Shown: positions 39,461 through 47,410 of the stretch, in pieces | Numbering within the stretch: position 1 is the stretch's first letter | How the letters are laid out: each line of letters starts with the position of its first letter | Assembly (NCBI GenBank): GCA_028688475.1 | Contig: JAQTYB010000006.1 | Location: 1-48,232 of the forward strand | From: Elusimicrobiales bacterium | GTDB lineage: Bacteria > Elusimicrobiota > Elusimicrobia > Elusimicrobiales > Elusimicrobiaceae | Direction of reading: 5' to 3' | Length of the DNA: 48,232 nucleotides | Program-made: the position numbers and the translations under genes | The notes under the pieces: generated by a model | Seen by the model: only the letters and a program-made list of their open reading frames with translations | The model's database searches: none | Told to the model about the DNA's origin: nothing

Positions 39461-40434
39461 TTGCCCTCCTTGAGAAACTGCGCCGCCATCTGGCCGGCTT
39501 TCTCGCTGTCGCGCGTGACGGAATCCACGAGGTCATAGACCTTGCAGGCGTTGCCGCAGGCGAACATGCCGCGTATGGAGGTGCGGTTGACTTCCGCCGC
39601 GACGGGGGTATTGGTTTTGCGGTCCACCTGCGCGCCCGCCATTTCGAGCAACTCGTTTTCCGGGATGAGGCCGACGGATATCAGCACGGTGTCGCAGGAA
39701 AGCTCAAAGCGCGTGCCGGGTTTTTCGCAAAAAGCGTCGTCCACCGCGGCCACCACCACTTTTTCAACGCGGTCGGCGCCCTCTATCCTCGCGATTTTAT
39801 GGCTCAGGTAAAGCGGTATGCCGTAATCGTCGAGGCACTGCGCCACGTTGCGGGCGAGGCCGCGCGACTGTTTTTGTATTTCTATTACCGCCTTGACCTT
39901 CATTCCCTCCAGCGCCATGCGCCGCGCCATGATGAGGCCGATGTCTCCGGAGCCGACGATAACGGCCTCTTTTCCGGGTATCCAGCCTTCCATGTTAATC
40001 ATCTTCTGCGCCAGCCCCGCGGGATATATTCCCGACGGGCGGGTGCCGGGAATGGGTATCATCTCGCGCGTGCGCTCGCGGCAGCCGGTGGCCAGGATGA
40101 CGGATTTCGCCTGCACCTCTTCCAGCGCGCCGGGACGCAGGTAGGAGATTTTCATATTGCTCGTGAGCTTGACCACAAAAGAGCGCAGGCTTACCTCTAT
40201 AGACGGGGTTTTAGTCACCTGCTTAACGAAACGGTCGGCGTATTCCGGGCCGGTGAGTTCCTCTTTGAAACGGTGCAGCCCGAAACCAGGATGAATGCAC
40301 TGGTTCAATATTCCGCCCAGATGCTGGTCGCGTTCCAGAAGCAGGATGTCCTTCACTCCCGCTGCGCCGGCGGCCAGCGCCGCCGCCATTCCCGCCGGGC
40401 CGCCGCCCACCACCACAAGTTCGCGCTCATCCAT
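39457..40434 (-). CDS. NAD(P)/FAD-dependent oxidoreductase (COG0446-like)
   Basis: 325 residues with two Rossmann motifs: VVVGGGPAGMAAALAAG near the N-terminus for FAD and VIVGSGDIGLIMARR (about 160-175) for NAD. A third block, LATGCRERTREMIPIPGTRPSG, and the GMFACGNACKVYD FAD-binding end are typical of the partner enzyme that passes electrons between the GlpA-like dehydrogenase and NAD or ferredoxin. ATG 40434 overlaps the upstream stop by 8 nt; the ATG at 40455 adds seven unlike residues. Confidence 0.87.
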   Translation of the reverse strand: MDERELVVVGGGPAGMAAALAAGAAGVKDILLLERDQHLGGILNQCIHPGFGLHRFKEELTGPEYADRFVKQVTKTPSIEVSLRSFVVKLTSNMKISYLRPGALEEVQAKSVILATGCRERTREMIPIPGTRPSGIYPAGLAQKMINMEGWIPGKEAVIVGSGDIGLIMARRMALEGMKVKAVIEIQKQSRGLARNVAQCLDDYGIPLYLSHKIARIEGADRVEKVVVAAVDDAFCEKPGTRFELSCDTVLISVGLIPENELLEMAGAQVDRKTNTPVAAEVNRTSIRGMFACGNACKVYDLVDSVTRDSEKAGQMAAQFLKEGK

Positions 40435-41878
40435 GGCGTCTTTCCTCCCTGACAAGTTCGGAGCCTTCGCCTCGCTTTGTTATCTCTTCGACGGTCATGC
40501 CCAGCTCTTCCTGCATGATTTTCATGATGCGCGTCGTGCAGAAGCCGCCGTGGCAGCGCCCGGCCTGCGCGCGGGTGCGGAATTTTATGCCGTCCATGGT
40601 GCGCGCGCCGCGCCGTATCGCCTCGCGGATTTCCTTGGCGGACACCATCTCGCAGCGGCACACTATGTCGCCGTAGGAGGGGTCTTTCTGTATCAGCTCG
40701 CGCGTTTTGGAGAGCGGAATCTCGAACAGGTGAGTCGTCTTCTCGCGCGTGCTGTGGAAGTTCTTTTTGGGCGTCAAAACCAGCCCGTTGCCGTGCAGTA
40801 TGCCGACCACCATTGTCGCTATGGCGGGCGCCGCGGTAAGCCCCGGCGACTGTATGCCCGCCACGTTCACAAAACCGGGCACGGCGGTTTCATGGCGGAT
40901 GATAAAGTCTTTTCCGGCGGCGGGGCGCAATCCGGCGAAATAGGCGATTATATCGCCCCTTTCTATTGAAGGCATCATCCTGCGCGCGCCGGCAAGGACT
41001 TCGTTAAGTCCCTCCTCGGTGGTGGCGAGGTCGCTTCTGTCCCCGGTGTCGCGGGCGGTGGGGCCTATCATCGGATTGCCGTCGGAGGTTTTGATTATCA
41101 GGATGCCTTTTGAAGTCGGCGTCGGCAGCGGGAACACGAGATGGTTGGCTATATGCTCGCGCTTTTTATCCAGCAGGTATTCCTCGCCCTTGCGCGGCGT
41201 TATTTTGAAATCGGTTACTCCCACCATTGCGGACACCTTGTCCGCGAAAAGCCCGGCGGCGTTGATTAGAAAGCGCGTCTGGTATTTGCTCCCGGCGGCC
41301 TCCACCTCGAAACGGTACGGGCCGCCGCTCAGCCGGCGTATGCCGGCGACGCGGTGCGAGGTTTTGAGCACGACGCCGTTTTTGACCGCGTTTTCAGTCA
41401 AATCGTAAACCAGGCGGTAGGGACTTATTATTCCGGCGGAGGGAACATACAGCGCGGCGACTATTTCCGACCCGAGGTTAGGCTCGTAGAGCGAAAGCCA
41501 GTCCCTGCGCACTATCTGCATGTCCTTTATGCCGAGTTCCTCGCCTTCGCGCTTTATCCTGTCAAGTTCGGCGACGTCCGCCTCGTCGAAAACCACTATG
41601 AGCTGGCCCACCTCCACGAAATGCACGCCCAACTCCGCGGAAATCTCGCGGATGAGCTTGTTGCCCGCCACGCACAGCCTGCCCTTTAGCGAATCAGGAT
41701 GATTTTGCGTCCCGGCGTGGATGATGCCGCTGTTGGACTTCGACACGCCGAAAGCCGGCTCCGCCTCTTTTTCCAGCAGGAGGACGCGGAGCTTGTATTT
41801 GGAGAGTTCCCGCGCGATAGCCGCGCCGGTCACGCCGGCACCCACTATAATCGCGTCATATCTTTCAATGGTTGGCAT
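40427..41878 (-). CDS. glpA: GlpA-like glycerol-3-phosphate dehydrogenase (FAD) with C-terminal Bfd-type [2Fe-2S] domain
   Basis: 483 residues. The N-terminal FAD motif is AIIVGAGVTGAAIARELS, followed by the DAO-type substrate domain (SNSGIIHAGTQN). Residues about 395-460 are a Bfd-like domain with CRCEM and the Cys pair in AGRCHGGFC. It oxidises glycerol-3-phosphate to dihydroxyacetone phosphate at the membrane or in the cytoplasm. I start at ATG 41878 because MPTIERYDAIIVGAG fits the family; a further ATG at 41899 adds seven residues. The next two genes follow with overlaps of 8 and 4 nt, and glpT is divergent 52 bp away. Confidence 0.88.
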   Translation of the reverse strand: MPTIERYDAIIVGAGVTGAAIARELSKYKLRVLLLEKEAEPAFGVSKSNSGIIHAGTQNHPDSLKGRLCVAGNKLIREISAELGVHFVEVGQLIVVFDEADVAELDRIKREGEELGIKDMQIVRRDWLSLYEPNLGSEIVAALYVPSAGIISPYRLVYDLTENAVKNGVVLKTSHRVAGIRRLSGGPYRFEVEAAGSKYQTRFLINAAGLFADKVSAMVGVTDFKITPRKGEEYLLDKKREHIANHLVFPLPTPTSKGILIIKTSDGNPMIGPTARDTGDRSDLATTEEGLNEVLAGARRMMPSIERGDIIAYFAGLRPAAGKDFIIRHETAVPGFVNVAGIQSPGLTAAPAIATMVVGILHGNGLVLTPKKNFHSTREKTTHLFEIPLSKTRELIQKDPSYGDIVCRCEMVSAKEIREAIRRGARTMDGIKFRTRAQAGRCHGGFCTTRIMKIMQEELGMTVEEITKRGEGSELVREERRHG

Positions 41879-41915
41879 AAGTTCGTAATTATGGTACAAA
41901 TTCCCGCCGGGAAAT

Positions 41916-41924
41916 TGCTAGCAT
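41916..41924 (+). promoter_or_regulatory. Extended -10 promoter TGC-TAGCAT for glpT, leaderless
   Basis: TGC (41916-41918) precedes TAGCAT (41919-41924, 4 of 6). Six nt lie between it and ATG 41931, so +1 would be the start codon. The hexamer is weaker than the others. Confidence 0.4.
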
Positions 41925-41930
41925 GGTGGT

Positions 41931-43259
41931 ATGCTCTCCAAACTTTTTTCGATTTACAAACCCGCGCGATTCATAACCCCGCTTTCGAAAGAGGAAGCCG
42001 GCAGGCTTTATCCGTCCTACCGCCTGCAAGTGATGCTGACCATATTCTGGGGCTACGCGGGCTACTATTTCGTGCGGAGCAATTTTTCGCTGGCAAAACC
42101 CTACCTTATAAAGGAAATGGGACTGACCACCGGCGACCTGGGGCTTATCGCCACGGGATTATCGCTGGCGTACGGCGTGAGCAAATTCGTGATGGGCTCG
42201 GTGTCGGACAGGTCCAATCCGCGCTATTTCATGTCAACGGGATTGATAGCGTCGGGCATAATAAATTTGTTCTTCACGCAATTGCATTCAGTGCCGCTGA
42301 TGGCGGGCGCGTGGTTTTTGAACGGCTGGTTTCAGGGGATGGGCTGGGCGCCGTGCGCGCGCATACTGACGCACTGGTTTTCCGACCGCGAACGCGGCAC
42401 CAAGTTCGCCGTCTGGAACGTGGCGCACAACGTGGGCGCGGGGCTGGCGGGGCCGATTTGCAGCGTCGCGCTGATGGCGTTCGCCTCCTGGACTTCGCTG
42501 TTCTACGCGCCGGCCCTCCTCTCGATAATAATGGGCGTGCTGATAATGGTTTTCCTGCGGGATACTCCGCAGTCCGTAGGCCTGCCTTCGATAGAAGAGT
42601 TCAAAAACGATTACCCGGAAACCGGCGTGGCCGACCGCGAAAAAGAGATGACCGCGAAGGAGATTTTCCTGGGCCACATCGTAAACAACCAGTGCCTGTG
42701 GATACTGGCGTTCGCCAACCTTTTCGTGTACGTGGTGCGCTACGGCGTACTGACCTGGGCGCCGACATATCTGATGACCGTGAAATGCTGCTCCGGCGAC
42801 AACGCGCGCTGGCTTTTCGCCACGTACGAATACGCCGGCATTCCGGGAATGCTTGTGGCGGGCTGGATGACGGACCGGTTTTTCCACGGGCGGCGCGGCC
42901 CCGTCGGCATGGCCTACATGGCGGTGGTGACGGCGGCAGTGGCGGTTTACTGGCTCAATCCGCCGGGGCATTATTTCGTTGACATGGCCGCGCTGGCCAC
43001 GGCTGGATTTTTCATTTATGGCCCCGTGATGCTGATAGGCGTGGCGGCGGTGGACCTTGTTCCCAAAAAAGCGGCGGGCACTGCGGCGGGGCTGACGGGG
43101 CTTTTCGGCTACGTCGGCGGCGCGACTATAGCGGAACTGGGCATCGGCAAAGTGGTGCAGCACTACGGCTGGAATTACGGTTTCATGCTGGTGCTGATAT
43201 CCGGCGCCCTGGCGCTGGCGCTGCTGGCCCTGACCTGGCACGCGCATGAGCGGGAGTGA
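41931..43259 (+). CDS. glpT: Glycerol-3-phosphate:phosphate antiporter (GlpT, OPA family MFS)
   Basis: 442 residues with twelve predicted membrane spans. The first part of the transport domain reads GYAGYYFVRSNFSLAKPYL, the OPA signature region, and the loop after span 2 has SDRSNPRYFM. Transport of glycerol-3-phosphate in exchange for phosphate fits its placement opposite the GlpA-like operon. The last spans end in a short charged tail (WHAHERE). The downstream VOC gene starts 5 nt after the stop. Confidence 0.92.
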   Translation: MLSKLFSIYKPARFITPLSKEEAGRLYPSYRLQVMLTIFWGYAGYYFVRSNFSLAKPYLIKEMGLTTGDLGLIATGLSLAYGVSKFVMGSVSDRSNPRYFMSTGLIASGIINLFFTQLHSVPLMAGAWFLNGWFQGMGWAPCARILTHWFSDRERGTKFAVWNVAHNVGAGLAGPICSVALMAFASWTSLFYAPALLSIIMGVLIMVFLRDTPQSVGLPSIEEFKNDYPETGVADREKEMTAKEIFLGHIVNNQCLWILAFANLFVYVVRYGVLTWAPTYLMTVKCCSGDNARWLFATYEYAGIPGMLVAGWMTDRFFHGRRGPVGMAYMAVVTAAVAVYWLNPPGHYFVDMAALATAGFFIYGPVMLIGVAAVDLVPKKAAGTAAGLTGLFGYVGGATIAELGIGKVVQHYGWNYGFMLVLISGALALALLALTWHAHERE

Positions 43260-43264
43260 ATACA

Positions 43265-43660
43265 ATGTTCGACCATATTTCAATTGGAGTACACGACTTA
43301 AAACGTGCCGCCGCCTTTTACAACGCGACACTGGCTCCGTTAGGCTTTGTCCGTGCCTTCATAAATGAGAAAGGCGCCGGCTGGGATACTCCCGCCGGCC
43401 ATTACGAACCACCGTTCGCTGTCGTGCAAGAACCAGCGGGTTCAGCGGTCGGTTCGACTTCAATGGGACATATCGCTTTCAAAGCTCCCTCGAGAGCGGC
43501 TGTCACGGCGTTTTATGAAGCTGCAATGGCAAACGGGGCCGTGAGTCAGCACGCGCCGAGAGTGTGGACGGAATACGGACCGGATTATTTTGCCGCCTTT
43601 GTCGAGGACCCTGACGGATGCAATATAGAAGCGGTATGCCATTTGCCCGCCCAGCCGTAA
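43265..43660 (+). CDS. VOC (glyoxalase/bleomycin-resistance) family protein
   Basis: 131 residues with the two beta-alpha-beta-beta-beta halves of the vicinal-oxygen-chelate fold: MFDHISIGVHDLKRAAAFY at the start and DGCNIEAVC at the end. Likely metal ligands are H4, H73 or nearby (MGHIAF) and E127 (NIEAV). The substrate is not predictable. ATG 43265 is preceded by GGGAG within the end of glpT; a GTG at 43256 adds three residues. It may be read with glpT. Confidence 0.85.
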   Translation: MFDHISIGVHDLKRAAAFYNATLAPLGFVRAFINEKGAGWDTPAGHYEPPFAVVQEPAGSAVGSTSMGHIAFKAPSRAAVTAFYEAAMANGAVSQHAPRVWTEYGPDYFAAFVEDPDGCNIEAVCHLPAQP

Positions 43661-43720
43661 CCGAAAAAATCCAGTTTTGCAAGCATTGCGTTCCGACTCA
43701 ATCTGAATGGCAGCCGGCTG

Positions 43721-43765
43721 TCACTCGCAAACAACCCTCTTCCCCGTCACCAGTTCGCTAGTGAG
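43721..43765 (-). pseudogene. Possible remnant of an amino-acid permease C-terminus
   Basis: On the minus strand the codons read LTSELVTGKRVVCE-stop. The permease at 45802-47286 ends SELETGKKVSCNGG-stop. At DNA level 43733-43759 and 45820-45846 agree at 24 of 27 positions. No further permease sequence was recognised upstream, so this is either a short relic of a duplicated gene or a chance-looking repeat. It sits between glpT/VOC and the repeat nest. Confidence 0.4.
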
Positions 43766-43874
43766 CCCCGCGATAATCTTCACCCCATTGCAGAATAAGA
43801 GCGGCTGGCGCGAAACTGCGCCCGCCGTTACGTTTTACATTAGACCTCTTGCATAACCCGTGTCCCCAATTAGT

Positions 43875-44158
43875 CTTAACTGTGTCACAAACACAACAAA
43901 GCCACAGGGCTGCATTTCAGCCACGAAACACACGAAATACACGAAAAATGAGGAGCCTTTTCAATTACAACAACAGCACCCAGCCGCAGATGAACGCAGA
44001 TACTCGCAGATTAAAAACAAAACCGTTTTTGTCTGCCTTTATCTGCGAGAATCTGCGTTCATCTGCGGCTAAAACTCCGTTGTTTGTTCCTCTTTCGTGC
44101 ATTTCGTGTGTTTCGTGGCTCGTATTTATAAAGAAATAGTTGTTTATGACACGGTAAG
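43875..44158. repeat. 284-bp palindromic repeat (family C, copy 2)
   Basis: Same internal order as 12354-12640 but in opposite orientation: AGCCACGAAACACACGAAAT at 43919-43938 faces its complement at 44101-44120. The CGCAGATGAACGCAGA and TCTGCGTTCATCTGCG arms lie inside. The ends CTTAACTGTGTCA and TGACACGGTAAG are near-complementary. ATTAG stands at both outer edges (43869-43873 and 44159-44163), a possible 5-bp target duplication. Confidence 0.9.
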
Positions 44159-44164
44159 ATTAGC

Positions 44165-44262
44165 CATTGCGAGCGAAGCGCGGCAATCCGAGCCCTGTTT
44201 TAGTCTCTTGCTACAGGGAACAAAGGGGCTCAGGTTGCCGCGTCGCTTCGCTCCTCGCAATG
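44165..44262. repeat. 98-bp palindrome with CATTGCGAG termini
   Basis: CATTGCGAGCGAAGCGCGGC at the left pairs, with small bulges, with GCCGCGTCGCTTCGCTCCTC and GCAATG at the right. It is inside the outer inverted repeat. Similar CATTGCGAGCGAAGC hairpins occur in unrelated bacterial genomes, from general knowledge. Confidence 0.8.
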
Positions 44263-44395
44263 ATAGGGCGGCAGGGGTTATGCAAGAGGTCTATTCCCCA
44301 AAATGCCAACCACTTGCTCATCCGCCCGCGACGAGGTGCTTGTTTGAAATGTTTGACAATTTGCAAAACAATTGCAAATTATCTAACATTTAGGC

Positions 44396-45625
44396 ATGGC
44401 CAGCTACTTCCACCGCAACCTTGAGCCCGCATTGAGAACAACGCTTAAACAATTCCCTGCCGTGATTGTTACCGGACCGCGGCAATCGGGCAAGACTTCG
44501 CTGGTGAAGGCCGTTTTGTCCGGTTCGCATAATTATGTCTCCCTTGAAACTCAGGACATCCGCGCATTCGCCCTGCGGGACCCGCGCGGCTTTCTGGAGC
44601 GCAACACGCCGCCGGTTATAATGGACGAAATCCAGTACGCGCCGGAGCTTTTGAATTACATCAAGGAACTCATTGATGGCGACCGCGACAAAATGGGACA
44701 GTTCGTCCTGACGGGCTCGCAAAATTTTCTTTTGATGCAGGGCGTTTCACAATCTCTGGCCGGGCGCGTCGGAATACTTGAGCTTTACCCGCTTGCGCTT
44801 TCGGAAAATCCCGAAAACCGCCTCCCCGCCGTCAAAAACCATAAATCCGCCGCCGACTGGATGTTGTGCGGCAGCTACCCTGAATTGCATCGCAGAAAAG
44901 AATTGAATTGCCGCGCGTGGCAGAATGCGTATCTTTCAACTTATATTGAACGGGACGTCCGCCAGATAATTCGGGTGGGCGACTTGAACACTTTCAGCCA
45001 GTTCGTCCGCGTATTGGCAAGCCAGGCCGGCGGGTTGCTGAATATGTCCTCCGTTTCCACGGAAACGGGGATATCTGTCAATTCGGTCAAAAATTGGCTT
45101 TCGGTTTTGAACGCGAGTTGCCAGACGATAACGCTGCCGCCGTTTTACCTGAAATTCAAAAAGCGGCTTATCCACGCGCCGAAAGTTTATTTTGCCGATA
45201 CCGGCACGTTGTCGAACCTGCTGGGACTTTCGGAAACCAAACAATTGCTGGACGGGCCCCAATCCGGCTATTTGTTTGAAAATCTGGTGGCGGGCGAACT
45301 GTTCCGCCTGTTTGCCAATTCCGGCGAAAAACCCGCGCTTTACTATTGGCGCACGGCAGCCAATGACGAAGTTGATTTCATAGCGGAGTGGCGCGGCAAA
45401 TTCCACGCGCTGGAATGCAAATTCACGTCCACTCCCTCGCCTTCCCACGCCAGAGGCCTTGAAGCGTTCTCAAAAGAAATCCCGACGGCGAAACAGGGAA
45501 TAAAAGCGATTATCTACCCCTGCGACGGCAAGCTGGCAAAATCATTAAGCACAAATAAAATCCGCATCATCCCGCTGTCCCGACTCGCCGCAGCAAAAAC
45601 CGTAACAAGCATACTGGAATTTTGA
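44396..45625 (+). CDS. AAA_14 / DUF4143 family ATPase
   Basis: 409 residues. The N-terminal AAA_14 ATPase has Walker A VTGPRQSGKTSLV (about 25-37), Walker B PVIMDEIQYAPELL and sensor VLTGSQNFLL. The C-terminal half is a DUF4143 domain with winged-helix-like NSVKNWLSVL and a nuclease-like end NDEVDFIAEW...LECKFT that resembles the PD-(D/E)xK core (D-x(n)-E-x-K). Biological role unknown; the family is widely mobile and scattered. A weak TAACAT hexamer lies 6 nt upstream of ATG 44396. The gene is bounded by repeats on both sides, and the family B palindrome starts 12 bp after its stop. Confidence 0.85.
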   Translation: MASYFHRNLEPALRTTLKQFPAVIVTGPRQSGKTSLVKAVLSGSHNYVSLETQDIRAFALRDPRGFLERNTPPVIMDEIQYAPELLNYIKELIDGDRDKMGQFVLTGSQNFLLMQGVSQSLAGRVGILELYPLALSENPENRLPAVKNHKSAADWMLCGSYPELHRRKELNCRAWQNAYLSTYIERDVRQIIRVGDLNTFSQFVRVLASQAGGLLNMSSVSTETGISVNSVKNWLSVLNASCQTITLPPFYLKFKKRLIHAPKVYFADTGTLSNLLGLSETKQLLDGPQSGYLFENLVAGELFRLFANSGEKPALYYWRTAANDEVDFIAEWRGKFHALECKFTSTPSPSHARGLEAFSKEIPTAKQGIKAIIYPCDGKLAKSLSTNKIRIIPLSRLAAAKTVTSILEF

Positions 45626-45636
45626 GGACACAATAC

Positions 45637-45805
45637 TTAACCCGAAAATCGCAGTTGGATTGCGGAATTCGACGTAAAATAGCTTCATGGCTCCGACTCA
45701 AAAAAACTGCTCACAGGCAACGAGCCTGCTCGCATTTTTTTGAGCCGAATCCATTTCGCTCTTTTACGTCTCGGTTCTCGCAACCAACTGCGATTTCCGG
45801 GTTAA
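45637..45805. repeat. Imperfect palindrome, 169 bp (family B, full copy)
   Basis: TTAACCCGAAAATCGCAGTT... (45637-45658) and its complement (45784-45805) agree at 21 of 22 positions. Inner arms GACGTAAAATAG against CTCTTTTACGTC and ACTCAAAAAAA against TTTTTTTGAG continue the fold. TTAA is at both ends. The right-hand TTAA supplies the stop codon of the convergent permease. A solo left arm of the same family is at 7166-7202. Confidence 0.88.
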
Positions 45806-47286
45806 CCTCCATTACAAGAAACCTTCTTCCCCGTTTCCAGTTCGCTGTGGTGGCGGCTGTAGAAGTAATAGATTACCAGTCCTATAAGAAGCCAGACGCC
45901 GAAGCGAATCCAGTTTGTCCGGCCCAAGCCGTGCATCAGACCGAGGCAGAACAGTATGCCCAATACCGGCGTGGCGTAGCCGCCAGGCGCGCGGAACGGG
46001 CGCGGGCGCGCGGGGTCTTTTATCCGCAGCACTATTATGCCGGCGCAGACCAGCACGAACGCGAACAGCGTGCCTATATTGCAGAGGTTGACCATCTCGT
46101 CAATATTGCAAAACATTGCCATCACGCCCACCACCACGCCGGTCCAGATTGTCGTCACCCACGGCGTTCTGTAGACGGGATGGACTTTGGCGAAAACCGG
46201 CGGCAGCAGCCCGTCGCGGCTCATCGAGAAGAATATGCGCGGCTGGCCCATCTGGAACACCAGCAGCACCGCCGTGTTCGCCACCACCGCGCCCAGCGAC
46301 ACCAGCGCGATAAGCCAGCGGCTCGCGTGGTGATATTCCAGTCCCGCCACCAGCGGCTCGGCGATTTTGGATTTTATTTCCATGAAAGGCATCATGCCGG
46401 TAAGCGCGGCGGTCACCAGAATATAAACCACCGTGCAGATGACCAGCGAGCCGAGTATGCCTATCGGCATGTCGCGCTTGGGGTCGCGCGTTTCCTCCGC
46501 CACGGTGGACACCGCGTCGAAACCTATATAGGCGAAGAAAATCGTCGCCGCGCCGACCTGTATTCCGCGGAACCCGCCCGGCGCGAACGGCACCCAGTTT
46601 TTCGGGTCGAAATAGTAAAACCCGACGCCGACGAATATCGCCAGCACAAGCAGCTTGATGCCCACCATCACATCGTTGAAGCGGGAGCTTTCCTTTATCC
46701 CGCGCAGCAGCAGAACGGTAATCGCCGCCACTATCAGCAGTCCGAATATATTTATAATCACCGGCACGCCGAAAATATGCGGCACCGACGTGAAATCCAG
46801 CCCGCTCTGGCTGAAAGTGCGGTAATCCGTGCGCAGCCACACCGGCACGCTTACGCCGAAAAAGCTTGAAAGGAAATCGTTGAAATATCCCGCCCAGCTT
46901 ATCGCCACCGCCACGTTGCCGATGGCGTATTCGATGATAAGGTCCCAGCCGATTATCCAGGCGATAAGCTCGCCCAGCGTGGCGTAAGCGTAAGTGTATG
47001 CGCTGCCCGACACCGGCACCATGGCGGCGAATTCGGCGTAGCACAGTGCGGTGAACCCGCAGGCCACCGCGGTCAGCGCAAATGATATTATCAGCGACGG
47101 TCCCGCCGGGTGGCCGCTGGCGCTTCCCACCACCGCCGCGCCCACGGTGGCGAAAATGCCCGCGCCAATGATTGCGCCGATTCCTATCATGGTAACGTCG
47201 AACGCGCCGAGGGCGCGCTTGAGGCAGTTGCCCTCCTGCGCTTCGCTCAAAATCATGTCAACCGGCTTTACGCGGAAAATGCTCAT
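45802..47286 (-). CDS. APC-family amino-acid permease
   Basis: 494 residues with about twelve membrane spans. The N-terminal signature ALGAFDVTMIGIGAIIGAGIFATVG holds the unwound helix-1 G-x-G-I-x-G motif (motif about residues 32-55), followed by the conserved SFALTAVACGFTALCYAEFA and the helix-6 block FFAYIGFDAVSTVAEE. These are features of cationic-type or broad amino-acid transporters in the cytoplasmic membrane. I start at ATG 47286 with GGGAGG upstream, because the ORF upstream of it is non-hydrophobic. The last two residues and stop (GG-TAA) are next to, and the stop lies in, the family B palindrome. Confidence 0.9.
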   Translation of the reverse strand: MSIFRVKPVDMILSEAQEGNCLKRALGAFDVTMIGIGAIIGAGIFATVGAAVVGSASGHPAGPSLIISFALTAVACGFTALCYAEFAAMVPVSGSAYTYAYATLGELIAWIIGWDLIIEYAIGNVAVAISWAGYFNDFLSSFFGVSVPVWLRTDYRTFSQSGLDFTSVPHIFGVPVIINIFGLLIVAAITVLLLRGIKESSRFNDVMVGIKLLVLAIFVGVGFYYFDPKNWVPFAPGGFRGIQVGAATIFFAYIGFDAVSTVAEETRDPKRDMPIGILGSLVICTVVYILVTAALTGMMPFMEIKSKIAEPLVAGLEYHHASRWLIALVSLGAVVANTAVLLVFQMGQPRIFFSMSRDGLLPPVFAKVHPVYRTPWVTTIWTGVVVGVMAMFCNIDEMVNLCNIGTLFAFVLVCAGIIVLRIKDPARPRPFRAPGGYATPVLGILFCLGLMHGLGRTNWIRFGVWLLIGLVIYYFYSRHHSELETGKKVSCNGG

Positions 47287-47351
47287 TGGCCTCCCGGCGC
47301 TGCGGCTAAAGATAGATAAATTTAACATATTGGCACGCGCGGACGAAAGAT

Positions 47352-47382
47352 GAAACCCGCGGTTCGACGAACCGCGGGTTTC
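47352..47382 (-). terminator. Perfect 14-bp hairpin after the Cys-repeat gene
   Basis: GAAACCCGCGGTTC (47352-47365), a 3-nt loop and the exact complement (47369-47382) lie 29 nt past the stop of the 47411-48025 gene. The following minus-strand bases (ATCTTTCG) are only moderately T-rich, so it is a probable terminator or processing hairpin. Confidence 0.65.
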
Positions 47383-47410
47383 GTTAGTGAAAGCTAACAA
47401 CCACTGAAAA

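Larger units (their letters stand above)
43841..44293. repeat. Outer inverted repeat enclosing two other repeats (nested MITE-like)
   Basis: TAGACCTCTTGCATAACCC (43841-43859) and its exact complement (44275-44293) face each other across 415 bp. TA lies at each outer edge. The interior contains family C copy 2 (43875-44158) and a 98-bp palindrome (44165-44262). No protein-coding gene was found in the 735-bp gap 43661-44395. Confidence 0.85.

Noticed and set aside
43841..44293. An insertion sequence
   Set aside because: No transposase frame between the inverted repeats; the content is other palindromes.
45622..46869. A 415-codon plus-strand frame opposite the permease
   Set aside because: His/Arg-rich translation without motifs, antisense to a clear twelve-span transporter, and its start runs through the family B palindrome.
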